A stretch of 64,000 nucleotides of DNA, taken from assembly GCF_014805685.1 (NCBI RefSeq), contig NC_060890.1, positions 14,318,500 through 14,382,499 of the forward strand, in the 5' to 3' direction. The translations under genes were made by a program, and so were the position numbers. This document shows, in pieces, positions 54,168 through 64,000 of this stretch. Source of the stretch: Silurus meridionalis (lineage: Eukaryota > Chordata > Actinopteri > Siluriformes > Siluridae). The notes beneath the pieces are model-generated. The model was not told the DNA's origin. It was given only the letters and a program-made list of their open reading frames with translations, and did no database searches. Each line of letters opens with the position of its first letter. Within the stretch, counting starts at the first letter, position 1.

Positions 54168-54699
54168 AGAGTTATGCTATTGTAAAATAATGTAATGTTA
54201 TTGTAAAAAAATTTACAACAAAATAGGGGCATTTCATTAAGGTTATTTTGAGACTATATTTTGATTCTGCTCTTCTTTATACTATTGTATATTGAATTAT
54301 AATTTATAATGTATATAATATATCAGTCAAATACATTACAATAATAGTCATATGAAGCATAATATTTAAGAAAGTGAAAATAGGCAAACCCAAATGTTAG
54401 GGAGGAATGGGTTAAAAGTCGAGCACATTAAGATGAATAGACAGCCGCAAGAAATCGCCGACCAATCCGGGTTGAGATTAACACTTTGCTCCTCAATGAT
54501 TGGCTAGAGTGGACTCAATGCCTGTCCGTTCATACGCACAGGATTTCTGTCCCACGTGGGGTGTGAGATTGTCCCAAAGCTTCTATTGGCTACAAAAGCA
54601 TCATTAAGCTCCTCCTTTTGTGAGGAGATTGGCGAAACGCCTCGGACTCGTGCCCGCCCCTACCTTGTTCTCCGTGGAAGGAAATACCCCTGAGTGAGT

Positions 54700-54702
<3 letters not shown>

Positions 54703-54791
<89 letters not shown>
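54703..54791 (+). repeat. (GA)n(GT)n(GA)n compound microsatellite
   Basis: Three blocks in succession, followed at once by a CpG-rich stretch (CGAGCGAGCGCGCGCGC). Within the candidate promoter/first-exon region. Confidence 0.95.
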
Positions 54792-55026
54792 ACGAGCGAG
54801 CGCGCGCGCTGTCGGCTCGTCGCTTCGCATCTACGAGACAGCACGTGAAACTAACACGGCTCTGACATTTTGTACCGCACCTCTTAACAACCTTAATATG
54901 ATTTCTTTTAAAAACATGATTATTTGATATGATATTTAACTCCACATTTTCTCCGCCTTTGCCTGTCTTGCAGCATCGCGCGTGTGTGGTATTTCAGATT
55001 TCATTTGATTCAGCTCTTCTCCTGCC

Positions 55027-55028
<2 letters not shown>

Positions 55029-55070
<42 letters not shown>
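55029..55070 (+). repeat. (CT)n microsatellite
   Basis: About 21 CT units. Confidence 0.95.
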
Positions 55071-55074
<4 letters not shown>

Positions 55075-55353
55075 ATCACCGCACACTGAGGTTGAAAATC
55101 ACCATAAATTTGAAGGGACGTCACGCGGCCACGTTACTTCTCCATTACAATACAAAAGTGTCGCTAAAACGCGCCGTCCGAAGCCAATCACACGCCATCA
55201 GCCAACCGGACAGCCTGTGTGTTTTCAGACTCAACCATCATCTAACATACAATTTGGGACCGTTGTTATAAATATAGTTCTGATCCCATCTTTCCACCGA
55301 TTCAGGCCTAAATTTGACCAAATAATACTCAGTGATGGCCATCTGCTTCAGGA

Positions 55354-55738
55354 CAGCACTCCCCAAACATTTTGCACCTTGGACCAGTTTCACGCAAGAC
55401 AATTTCTTCCACGGACGGGTGTGGGGCACGCGCATAACTAAACACAATAATGTGTGTATTATATCAGATGATTTAATTATTCATTTAATTATTACATATA
55501 TAATATAAATGTAACTCGATTCACCACATACAGAGTCAGTGGGAGTTTAATTTATCGATGCATAGAAAAAAAACTGTAAATGCTATAAGTTGCGGAATAA
55601 AATAATTTAAATATGAAGAAGTTAATAATATAGATATACAACATTTTAATTGTAAGTTTTTATTCTTTCTGTCTGGCCCAGTACCCAAATGATCCACAGC
55701 CTGGTACTGGTCCTTGGCCTGGTGGTTGGGGATCCCTG
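55354..55738. mobile_element. hAT-type MITE with imperfect 8-bp target duplication
   Basis: 385 bp. Ends CAGCACTCCCCAAAC and, inverted, CAGGGATCCCCAACC. Flanks CTTCAGGA and CTCTAGGA match at 6 of 8 positions. Internal GGACCAGTTTCACG and TTGTCTTCC-like inverted strings (AATTTCTTCCACGGAC) recall hAT elements spread in vertebrates. No protein-coding capacity. Confidence 0.7.
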
Positions 55739-56438
55739 CTCTAGGACAAGGTCAGTGTTTAGGCTGCAGGTTCATTCACTTCTCTGCAGATGGACAGATC
55801 TTTCCAATTTGAGTTCCACTAACCAAAACATAAACCTCTTTTTTTTTCTACCGGAAGCTTACATGTAGGCTGAGGGGTCAGGAAAGGAGGTTTCGCATGC
55901 AAAAAAAATCCTTAAATGAAAGTCCTTCGTTTTGTTTTAATGAAGTGCACAGAAAGGTCACAGTGCTACAACCCATAAGCCTCTGCACTACACTCTGCTC
56001 CAAAGTGGGATTGTGTTGGATCCAGATGTCATCACTGCGTTCTCATAATATCTGGATCTGACCACATGCTCGCCATGCTGTCAAAGCACACATTTCATCT
56101 TCTGCTGATGATTACCAACGCTGATGCTGTTGTGATCCCGTCTCCTCCCAGCTTCTTCTGTCATTAATGCCCGGCCAGCTGAAGTGTGCCTTTGCATTCT
56201 GCGACATGAGTTAATGAGTTAATTAGTTTATAGGGTAATTTTTCTTTCTGTCATTCTCTCTGCCCCTTTTTCTCAATCACTCGTATTTCGTTGAGTGATG
56301 ATATCACACACATTTTTGTAATTTACTCGCAAACGTGTCCAATCACACGTATACACATGCTTTGTCTTAGTTTGCCTCACATGCACTCACAAATCACGGA
56401 GGCATTATCCATGTCCTGACTCAGACACACTCATCTAT

Positions 56439-56444
<6 letters not shown>

Positions 56445-56495
<51 letters not shown>
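56445..56495 (+). repeat. (CT)n microsatellite
   Basis: About 25 CT units; a complementary GA-rich block lies at 56628-56680 and a GT run at 56708-56728. Confidence 0.95.
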
Positions 56496-56502
<7 letters not shown>

Positions 56503-56630
56503 ATGCTGCCCTGCTGTGATGCCTGAAGCTAAGCAAGCCAGTAAGATTAATAACGAGCTGTCCCTCCCGAAAGGCAGGGCAAAAAAATACACTGTTTGCA
56601 GAGGAGAGAGTGAGTGGGTGTGAGTGGGAC

Positions 56631-56662
<32 letters not shown>

Positions 56663-59600
56663 AGAGAGAGAGAGAGAAAGGGAAAGTGTGTGTGCGCGTG
56701 AGTGCACGTGTGTGTGTGTGTGTGTGTGCAAAAGAGAGACTCTTTTTGTTGGCAGGTTAGTGCCATTCACTACCTCTAACGCTCACACAGACCCTCCCCC
56801 GGGGCCCACTGACATGGATTAATGTGTTTAGTACAATTATTTCATTTATTACTGTCTGGAGCTTTTTTCAGATAAGAACATTTTTCAGGTTGCTAACCAT
56901 TATTACCTTCAGGACTTGCCAAGCAAAGGGGCTCACGGTCAGAAGTGCTTCTCTCTCTTTTGTTAATGCTTCTCCCAGCATCTGTTTCACAGCTCTGCTG
57001 AAAGATTGAGAGGGGTTGAGAGAGCTCTATCTTTCTCTTCCTTTTTTTCTTCTTTACACCCTTAGACATTCACCGTAGGCGAGTCTCTGCTGTTTAATGG
57101 CATGATACAGTCTTTGCAGCCATTATATTTTGTTAAAAATAAAATGCTTTGTTGTGGGTGATCTGTTGTGATCATGTTTTCCATATTCAGTTTTGTTAAT
57201 TTATTCAGAATGCAATATTTTTCTTTTACTTTTCGTTCTTTAATATGGACCATGGGAACTCAGAACAGGTGTGCTAGCACCACTGATCCTCAGCAGGTAG
57301 CTCTATAACACTCGCACAATAGCTGCCATGCTGAATGATGATACCTGCTCCAGAGGGTGGTGCACCTCTTAATCTATCAAACTGCCCACCATGCACCAGC
57401 CCTCAGATCTCCTCCCCCTGTGTGTATCCTCACATTGAGATTCTCACATCTGGCTTGGGTATGCCTGTACTCAAGCCCAAAATGACATTGATAGCATGTA
57501 CACCCGGGTAGCACATAGACTGTTATTAGGTACTACCACCCGCAAACAACACATTTAGAATTTTACCATAAAAATGTCAATGTTCACACAATCTGTTTTA
57601 ATTGGCTGCCTTTCGGAGGCGGGTAGGAATAAATGAGATGGACTGAACAGACACCCCTCCTTTCACACTCATCTCATTCTCCTGCTGTTCGCCATTCCTT
57701 GATTAGCATTCCACATTTCACAAGCGCCCAAGTACAACGCAGAGGCCATTTATAAAGCAAGCGGCAGTGCAGAAGACATCTCTTTATAAGTACTTGCACT
57801 GTCTGGGCAACCTGATCTCATGAGAAATTTGTACAAATTTGAATGAGCCAGAGTGATGTGGTTGGATTTGCAAGTGGGATCCTGGGTTGATCTGGGACAA
57901 TAAGAGAAGCCTGAGGAAGGCTGGCTACAAAAAAAACCCAGAAACCTAGATACAACGAAATATAATTTCAACATTGCGAATGTGTGATTAATAAGGGGTT
58001 GGCTGTGCCATTGATCAGGCTGGCAGGAATATGAAGGCTTGAATGATACTCTTCTCTGGGCTTAAAGTATCAACAAGGTCAGTCCCTGCCAGTTCAGACA
58101 ATCAGTCAGCAGGTCGTCATGGCAATGAGTTGCCATGGAACATGGTTTGACTGCATGTCAGAGGTCCAAATTTGGCCTGAGGTTGCCCACATCTCATCAA
58201 TGAGCCTGGGTCAGTGTGTTTGCATGGGACACTTGGGGATGTACAGAGTCATTAAAAGTGCAAAAGTTTGTGCCTCAGAAAGGTCATTATTGGGATTGTC
58301 AGGGAGTAGCTGTGGAGCTTGAGTGATGATGAGACCCGACTTTGTCTTATAGCCTTATGCTCTCGACCGTGGATCTTTTCCCCCCAGCATTGATTGAACA
58401 GGGGTCACTGATAATGAAAGCTACACATTGTCATCATTTATCAACCTGGTTCAGACTGAAAGTACCCCATAATGATTTGTCCTGATCACCTCCTCCTTAC
58501 CTAAAATCTTCCTCTAACTTTATACTCATCTTTTACTCTAAAACACCCAGATCAGACTTTTAAAAGGCTGAGCTATTATAGTTATTTGTAATTTAGATCA
58601 GAGTTGACTTAAAAATTACAACACAAATTCTCCTGCTATAATTAGAGCACTTGTTTTCCAGCAGAAACAATAAAACTTGCTTACCCAGATGGCAGGAAGT
58701 CATGGCTTTTGCTCTGAATGAGGAAAGCGGTCATCAGAACATGAAAAACAGGTATTTCCCAACAATGGAAACAATGGCAAGAGCCTGGATCTTTCACCAT
58801 CCCCTCTATGTGATTGATATCCCTTTACGACATATACTGCAAGAACCGACTTGCTCAGAATTTGGCGAAGCTTCCATCGGCATGACTGTAAGCCGATATG
58901 AGGAGAATCATTCTCTTGAACTTGATAATGTATCAAAGTCAAGGCTCCTCAGAAAGGCAAGCCGAGTGTGAGTGGGTCGAGGAATTTCATCTGTCTTTTT
59001 TTTTTTCAACAATCAAAAATCCTCATAACAGGATTGCGAGCAGGTTACATTTCACATCGTGCTAAAGCAGTAGATTATATGCTGCTCGAAGAAGGCGCAG
59101 TCCATTGTAGGCTTACTCCCACATGTAGCATTGGCTTGTTCTACTACAGCAGCTTGAGACAACAAGACAAGCATGCCTTCAGCAACAACACAAGTAAATC
59201 ACAAGCTTTCCCTACTCTCAGCAATCTGTCTGTCTAACTGTCTTGGGGATCTACATACCTGTCCATAGTCATTATGCAGTAGATATACAGTATATCCATC
59301 CACAAAGAGGTCTAAGTGCCACCTGGCAGCAACCACTGCTTGATATGTCTGCTTTAGCTAGGGGCAGACTTTAGTAGACTGCAGAGAATTAATCAGACAA
59401 TGAAGAGGAGGTGAGTTTGGGTGACAACAAAAATATGCACCTTTTTTAAAACCTATAGCTAAGCACTAAAGTATATTTTCCATGTTTGAAGAAATGTCAC
59501 AAAACTAAATGAATAGCTAGAAAACAGACAATATCTGAGATTATAAATTAGACGTAATAGATGAGATACATTCTGTGAAATGTTAGAATGTGAGGTATGC

Positions 59601-59842
59601 CTGCACTTGCCTGAATCTTCTCTTTGGTAAAAGTTTTTGTCAGTCACAAGAGGTAGACCAGTTTATCACACGCTATTGCTTTGCAGTAATTAATCTTATT
59701 TTGATTTCTTTAATATGATATCCACTTATACACATGTATACTTCTTTCTCAGGCCATTAAAACACTTCTTGATTTATGTGCAAATAGATAACTGTCTTCA
59801 TTTTGTACTTAATTTTAATTGTCTTATTTAGTTCTTTCACAC

Positions 59843-59845
<3 letters not shown>

Positions 59846-59889
<44 letters not shown>
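59846..59889 (+). repeat. (CA)n microsatellite
   Basis: About 22 CA units. Confidence 0.95.
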
Positions 59890-59893
<4 letters not shown>

Positions 59894-60369
59894 ATATGCA
59901 TTTGTAAGCGTTTCATGCTATAAAAGATTTAGTACATAATGTAATGGGGTACCTGGCAAACAGTGTGAGCTGGTGATTAAATACAGGTCTGTAAATGTCA
60001 CTTGTTTTTCAATGCCATGGCAACAAAACCACTATTTTTATTTTTGTTTGGTCTTAATTGTCACTGTTGGTTGGCTTGTTATGCTCTATAATACTTTATT
60101 ACAGCATTGTATGCTGGCTGGATTTGTAGTACCTGATGCTTCGCATTCAAACAGAGAAAAGGGTACAAAAATATATTAAGTGTAATATATGTAGTTGAAT
60201 CGTAGAATATCATAATTTAAATGGAATGGAGGATGTAAATTGGAACACTGAGAGAAATAGGGCTTACAAACAGGGGACTACTATGAGATGGAGGACAACT
60301 AAAGCAAAAATAGTTATGGATGGTTTGTAGGAAAGTGCAGGGACAGATCCTCTGTCATTTACCTAAAAA

Positions 60370-60500
60370 ATATACATTATATGGACAAAAGAAGACTTTA
60401 CCATCTATATTTGGGTCCTCCTCAAACCTTTTCCACAAAGTTAGAGGCATGCAATTGTTGTCTTTAACTTGTACTGTATACCTGACTGCACTCCTCCATC
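60370..60500 (+). repeat. short relative of the 34420-34795 repeat
   Basis: ACATTATATGGACAAAAGAA, CTCCTCAAACCTTTTCCACA and AGTTAGAGGCATGCAATTGT match, in reverse orientation, the block near 34750-34795. Confidence 0.4.
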
Positions 60501-60549
60501 CTATGTGCTTGTGATCATTCACAACATTATTTAGAAATTTATCCAGCCT

Positions 60550-60790
60550 GCTTAACCATTGTCAGGGTCCTTGTGGGCTAAATCTAAGGACTAGCGCTTA
60601 CAAAGTGGGAACGCATCCAGAGTAGGACACCAGTCCTTTTCAGGGAAAGGTGCAAACATATTTACACCTAAGGACAATTTGCTGTTGCTAATCCACATGG
60701 AGATGGGAAAACATGCAAAATACCACACAGACAGTAATCAAAGCACCCCAGCCCAAGATCAAAATCCCTGGAACTATAGATTGGCAATGT
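60550..60790 (+). repeat. decayed interspersed repeat
   Basis: CACCTAAGGACAATTT, AATCCACATGGAGATGGGAA, ACACAGACAGTAATCAAAGC and GATCAAAATCCCTGGA follow the block order of a widespread fish interspersed repeat. No coding remnant. Confidence 0.4.
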
Positions 60791-61954
60791 TTGTCTGTCA
60801 GTCAGGTCTGTAGCAACTATAAAATTGACATCATTATTAGCATACGACCCCCAGGGCATTGATGGCCACTAATTTATTGCTTGCATACAGGAATTATCAT
60901 CAAGTAGTGAGCATGACTGGCCCACACAGAAATATATTTCTACCAATAGAGAGTTGAAGTGTGAGAGTTCAGTATGCTGTGGAGCAAATAGAAATGTGCT
61001 ACACATGACATTGTGCTCTCAGGGTCTCTCTTCCTCTCAGCCACTTCTGGCAGGGTACAAATATACAGCTCCAAGTGCCCTTTCCCCTAATGGAAGTGAG
61101 CATCTTTCATGGTTAAGAGTGAGAAAGAAGCTGTCCCATAAATTTCTTGCCAATAACAGGTACTAGTTGCTGGGGAGAGGTGGTTTCATTCTGGGCTGAT
61201 AGTGGGCTCAGTCAGGGCTGTCTTCTTTAATGTCTCTCTTCCCAAAAATCTATTTATGTTTCCATATAAAACTGCATGAAGTACATAAATGATCCAGTGA
61301 ATGGTTATGGCAACAAGATATCTAATCATTCTTGATTGCATATCAACAATTATGCAAGAAGCATGAAGTTCTGTTCTGAAATACACCCAACATGATACTG
61401 CATGACACTACTAGGCTCTATTTTCTATCTAGTTTTACAACAGAACTCACAGCAGTAAAGCTGTGGTAATGTGCCTTCACAAATGGGTGAAAAGATAATG
61501 CTTTTGTCTGTCTTGCTGTTCGTGATGTCGTTATGGACACTGATTTGCAACTGGCATTTACTGCTTTTATAGAGACTTCCCTATTCACCTCTCCCTCTCT
61601 TGCCAATTAGCTGCATGGTCACAGAGGATGTTGTTTGGCATATTTGGCTGTATGCAGATTGAATTTGCTCCAGTGTTGGGTTTGGCTCTCAGTGGCACAG
61701 ATTATTATCTGACCATCTTGTATATAACAGTAATAGAACAGTTATGCCACAGCCTGTCTTGTTAGAAACAAGAATGGGGCTGTTTAAAAAACACACCTAC
61801 ACATGAAAGTCCATTCCATGACAAATCACTCCAGCAGCATAGAAACTGCAGGAGAAGAAGGAGAAAGGTGTAAAGAATGCAATGGGATACTACCCAGAAC
61901 AGATGGACCCTTGTTCAAACATTTGAGCCCCTGATAAAGTGATTCTAATGTGTC

Positions 61955-61958
<4 letters not shown>

Positions 61959-62009
<51 letters not shown>

Positions 62010-62021
62010 TCTCTCTTTCTT

Positions 62022-62082
<61 letters not shown>
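61959..62082 (+). repeat. (CT)n/(CA)n compound microsatellite
   Basis: Two long CT blocks separated by CACACACTCTCTCTTTCTTT and closed by a CA run. Confidence 0.95.
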
Positions 62083-62083
<1 letters not shown>

Positions 62084-64000
62084 TGTTTTTCTTTCACAGG
62101 CCTTGAACATTACTTCCCCTCCCCTCCCTCTGGAAGGCCGGACTGCCCGACTCCAACTCAGCCTTGGCGATAACAGACCACCAGATAAACACGAAAAGCT
62201 TTTAACTTAATTCTGTTTGTGTGTGAGATCAATTAGCTTTTCAACAGAGACATTCCTCTGATTATTTGGCCCTGGTTTTAATTATACAGTGATGCTGCAG
62301 GCTGTGCAAAACCACAGAAATGTTCACCCTGGATGAAGATGACTTAAAGCTTACTGTGCTTGATGTAGTTGTGGTAGGAGGTGTCATGCATTGGTGAATC
62401 TCTGCTCATGATGTTTCAAGCTCAGTTGCTCAGTGTATTCCTTGTTTCAGAAATATCTTTTTGGGAAAGCCAATACTTTCATGTGGTCATAGGTTCTGAT
62501 CACACAACAATTTTTTATAAATATGTTTTAATAGCCATACAATGCAGCCTACTCCCTGGATCTCTCACTGTACTAGACAGGACAACATGTTTCACATTTA
62601 GGAATGTAATATATCATGCAAATCAATCACTATGTGCCCAACACACTCCACAGAGTAAGAGTAAACACAGACCTTTTATGGCCGCATGTGCATATCATCT
62701 TTCTGCTCTAGGCTAAACTGCCTCTGCTAAAGCAAGAGCAATGTGAAAGCCCTTTTCTTCTTCTTCTTCTCTGTTTTTAATAGTCATGCTCCTGTGCTAT
62801 TCAACTTAACAAAGAGATAAGCTGCTCATGGGCTTTTGCATATGTGCAGAATTAATCAACTTCGTTGCTTATTTTACTGGGAATAATAACTTTCATGGAG
62901 ATCTGTGATAAGTTTATACAAATCATGGCAGTGACTCAGTAACTGAAATTTTACTTATTGTTGTGATGGCTGAAAAAAAAAAGAGGATGAATAAATAATG
63001 TTATTTACTATTGACTGGCAGAGAGCCATTCCTGGGCACCTGAAGCAAGGTTCTTCACCATCAACTGTTTAGCTATATGCTTGGATTATAACCTGTCTCA
63101 GTTGTAGATTGGATTGGCTAAAAACAAATTCCTAATAAATAAGTGTAAATGATGCATCTTTCTCTCCCTGTGCCCAGTAGCTTTTAAGGTTTATCTCTTT
63201 TCCCCTTCTTTGAAGTTGACAAGCTAAAAAGTCAGTTTTAATTTTTGATTTTTCAAATTGAACTGTAAATCAAGTCAATGTTTTTCCAAGAAGTCCAAAT
63301 CATTAATTTTAAGGGCAATTATATGATGATGTGTATGAAGTATTGCTCACCCGAAACTACCTGGCTCACAACCATAGCATTCTCTACGTTTGACAGCAAG
63401 TTTTGTGGCTTTATCTTGTGTCTGCCTGTAGATGAATTGCCTTTGAAGAAAGTTTGTCTTTATGTGCTAGTGTGTGTTTACATGTTCATGTGTACAAGAC
63501 ATACTGGTTGGTGTTTAGACCACCAGGCAGGATGATGGAAATTCTGCTTGAAAAAGTCACCTGGATGATGCTGGTCCTGTATGTGATATGAAGATGAGGT
63601 GGGTTCTTCTGCCCCCACCATGAGCACCTTAATTGCTGCAGTGATGATTTTGAAAAGACAGATAAACTATCAGATCAGGCAGCCCACATCACACACTCCA
63701 TCTTCATACAGGTGTAATGGTCTAGCAGTTTCCTTTACCATTAATCTGGAAAGAGCTGAACAGTCTGCATCAGTGTAAGAATGCATGGCAGTCCAGCCAT
63801 TAGAAGCTAACAAAACAAAGCTTCAGCATGGGGGGAACAGTGGCAGGGTGGACAGTTGGTGTTATAATTACATCTTAAACAGGTCGTTAGAGGAAGGTCA
63901 ACTTGTTCTGACACCACACCTGGTGGCCGACCCATTGAAGATGGCTAAGAAAGATTAGTGTTAGCACTAGATTGGACACATCTTGATCAAACTCATTATA

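Larger units (their letters stand above)
54440..55200. promoter_or_regulatory. candidate CpG-rich promoter / first exon of an unidentified gene
   Basis: Within 171 bp there is a CCAAT (54462-54466) and three ATTGG (54499, 54585, 54628), plus the palindromic E-box CCCACGTGGG (54551-54560). A CpG-rich run follows at 54790-54840. GACGTCA (55117) and CCAAT (55184) lie further on. This is the only clearly CpG-rich, GC-shifted stretch without a gene. No convincing coding exon follows, so the transcript, if any, would start with a noncoding exon. Confidence 0.4.
55739..64000. other. no gene seen to window end
   Basis: Microsatellites and two decayed repeats. Several short frames (for example 58651-58971) lack any family resemblance. 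It may be intronic to a gene starting near 54.5 kb; that cannot be shown here. Confidence 0.5.

Noticed and set aside
54590..55441. Frames of 84-170 codons over the CpG-rich stretch
   Set aside because: Dominated by Leu-Ser/Arg-Glu from (GA)n and (CT)n; the remaining parts have no recognisable domain, so kept only as candidate promoter/first exon.
56431..56770. Two 111-codon frames on the - strand
   Set aside because: Built from (CT)n, (GA)n and (GT)n blocks.
58651..58971. 106-codon open frame as a gene
   Set aside because: No recognised domain, no clear splice or start context; reported only as a possible conserved stretch.

Overview
This is a stretch of vertebrate nuclear genome, almost certainly from a ray-finned (teleost) fish. 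It is AT-rich and dense in (TA)n, (CA)n and (GA)n microsatellites. It carries many decayed Tc1/mariner and hAT-type DNA transposons and holds four spliced, low-density genes. Genus cannot be fixed from the sequence; the Tc1-family content would suit catfish or other otophysans, but that is only an impression. There is no bacterial, viral or CRISPR-like content.

Layout: 1-17.4 kb has no recognisable gene and holds repeats, Tc1 fragments and microsatellites. On the + strand, 17,865-26,636 is a seven-exon threonine aldolase gene (tha1). A tRNA-Glu-derived SINE lies just upstream of its start codon. Its intron 1 holds a 1,000-bp foldback element with long inverted repeats, and its intron 2 holds a frameshifted Tc1 element inserted in a (TA)n tract. 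On the - strand, and convergent with tha1, come tmem235 (33,762-29,431, four exons), birc5/survivin (40,425-35,136, four exons) and fscn2/retinal fascin (49,271-41,531, five exons). The exon joins of all four genes were worked out by hand from GT/AG sites and reading phase. Each gives a continuous protein of family-typical length: 421, 201, 142 and 490 residues. From 49.3 kb to 64 kb I see no coding exon. A CpG- and CCAAT-rich stretch at 54.4-55.3 kb looks like the promoter or first exon of a gene whose coding part is outside the window or not recognisable, and a hAT-type MITE lies at 55.35-55.74 kb.

The genes do not form a pathway. Threonine aldolase is amino-acid metabolism, TMEM235 is a claudin-like membrane protein, survivin is a mitotic/apoptosis regulator and fascin-2 bundles actin in photoreceptors and hair cells. 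The order birc5-tmem235-tha1 with tail-to-tail tmem235/tha1 matches human 17q25.3, where THA1 is a pseudogene. The most unusual non-genic signals are the 1,000-bp nested inverted-repeat element in tha1 intron 1, a 166-bp inverted duplication inside a Tc1-like element in birc5 intron 3, and two (TA)n microsatellites sitting at the centre of near-perfect palindromes.
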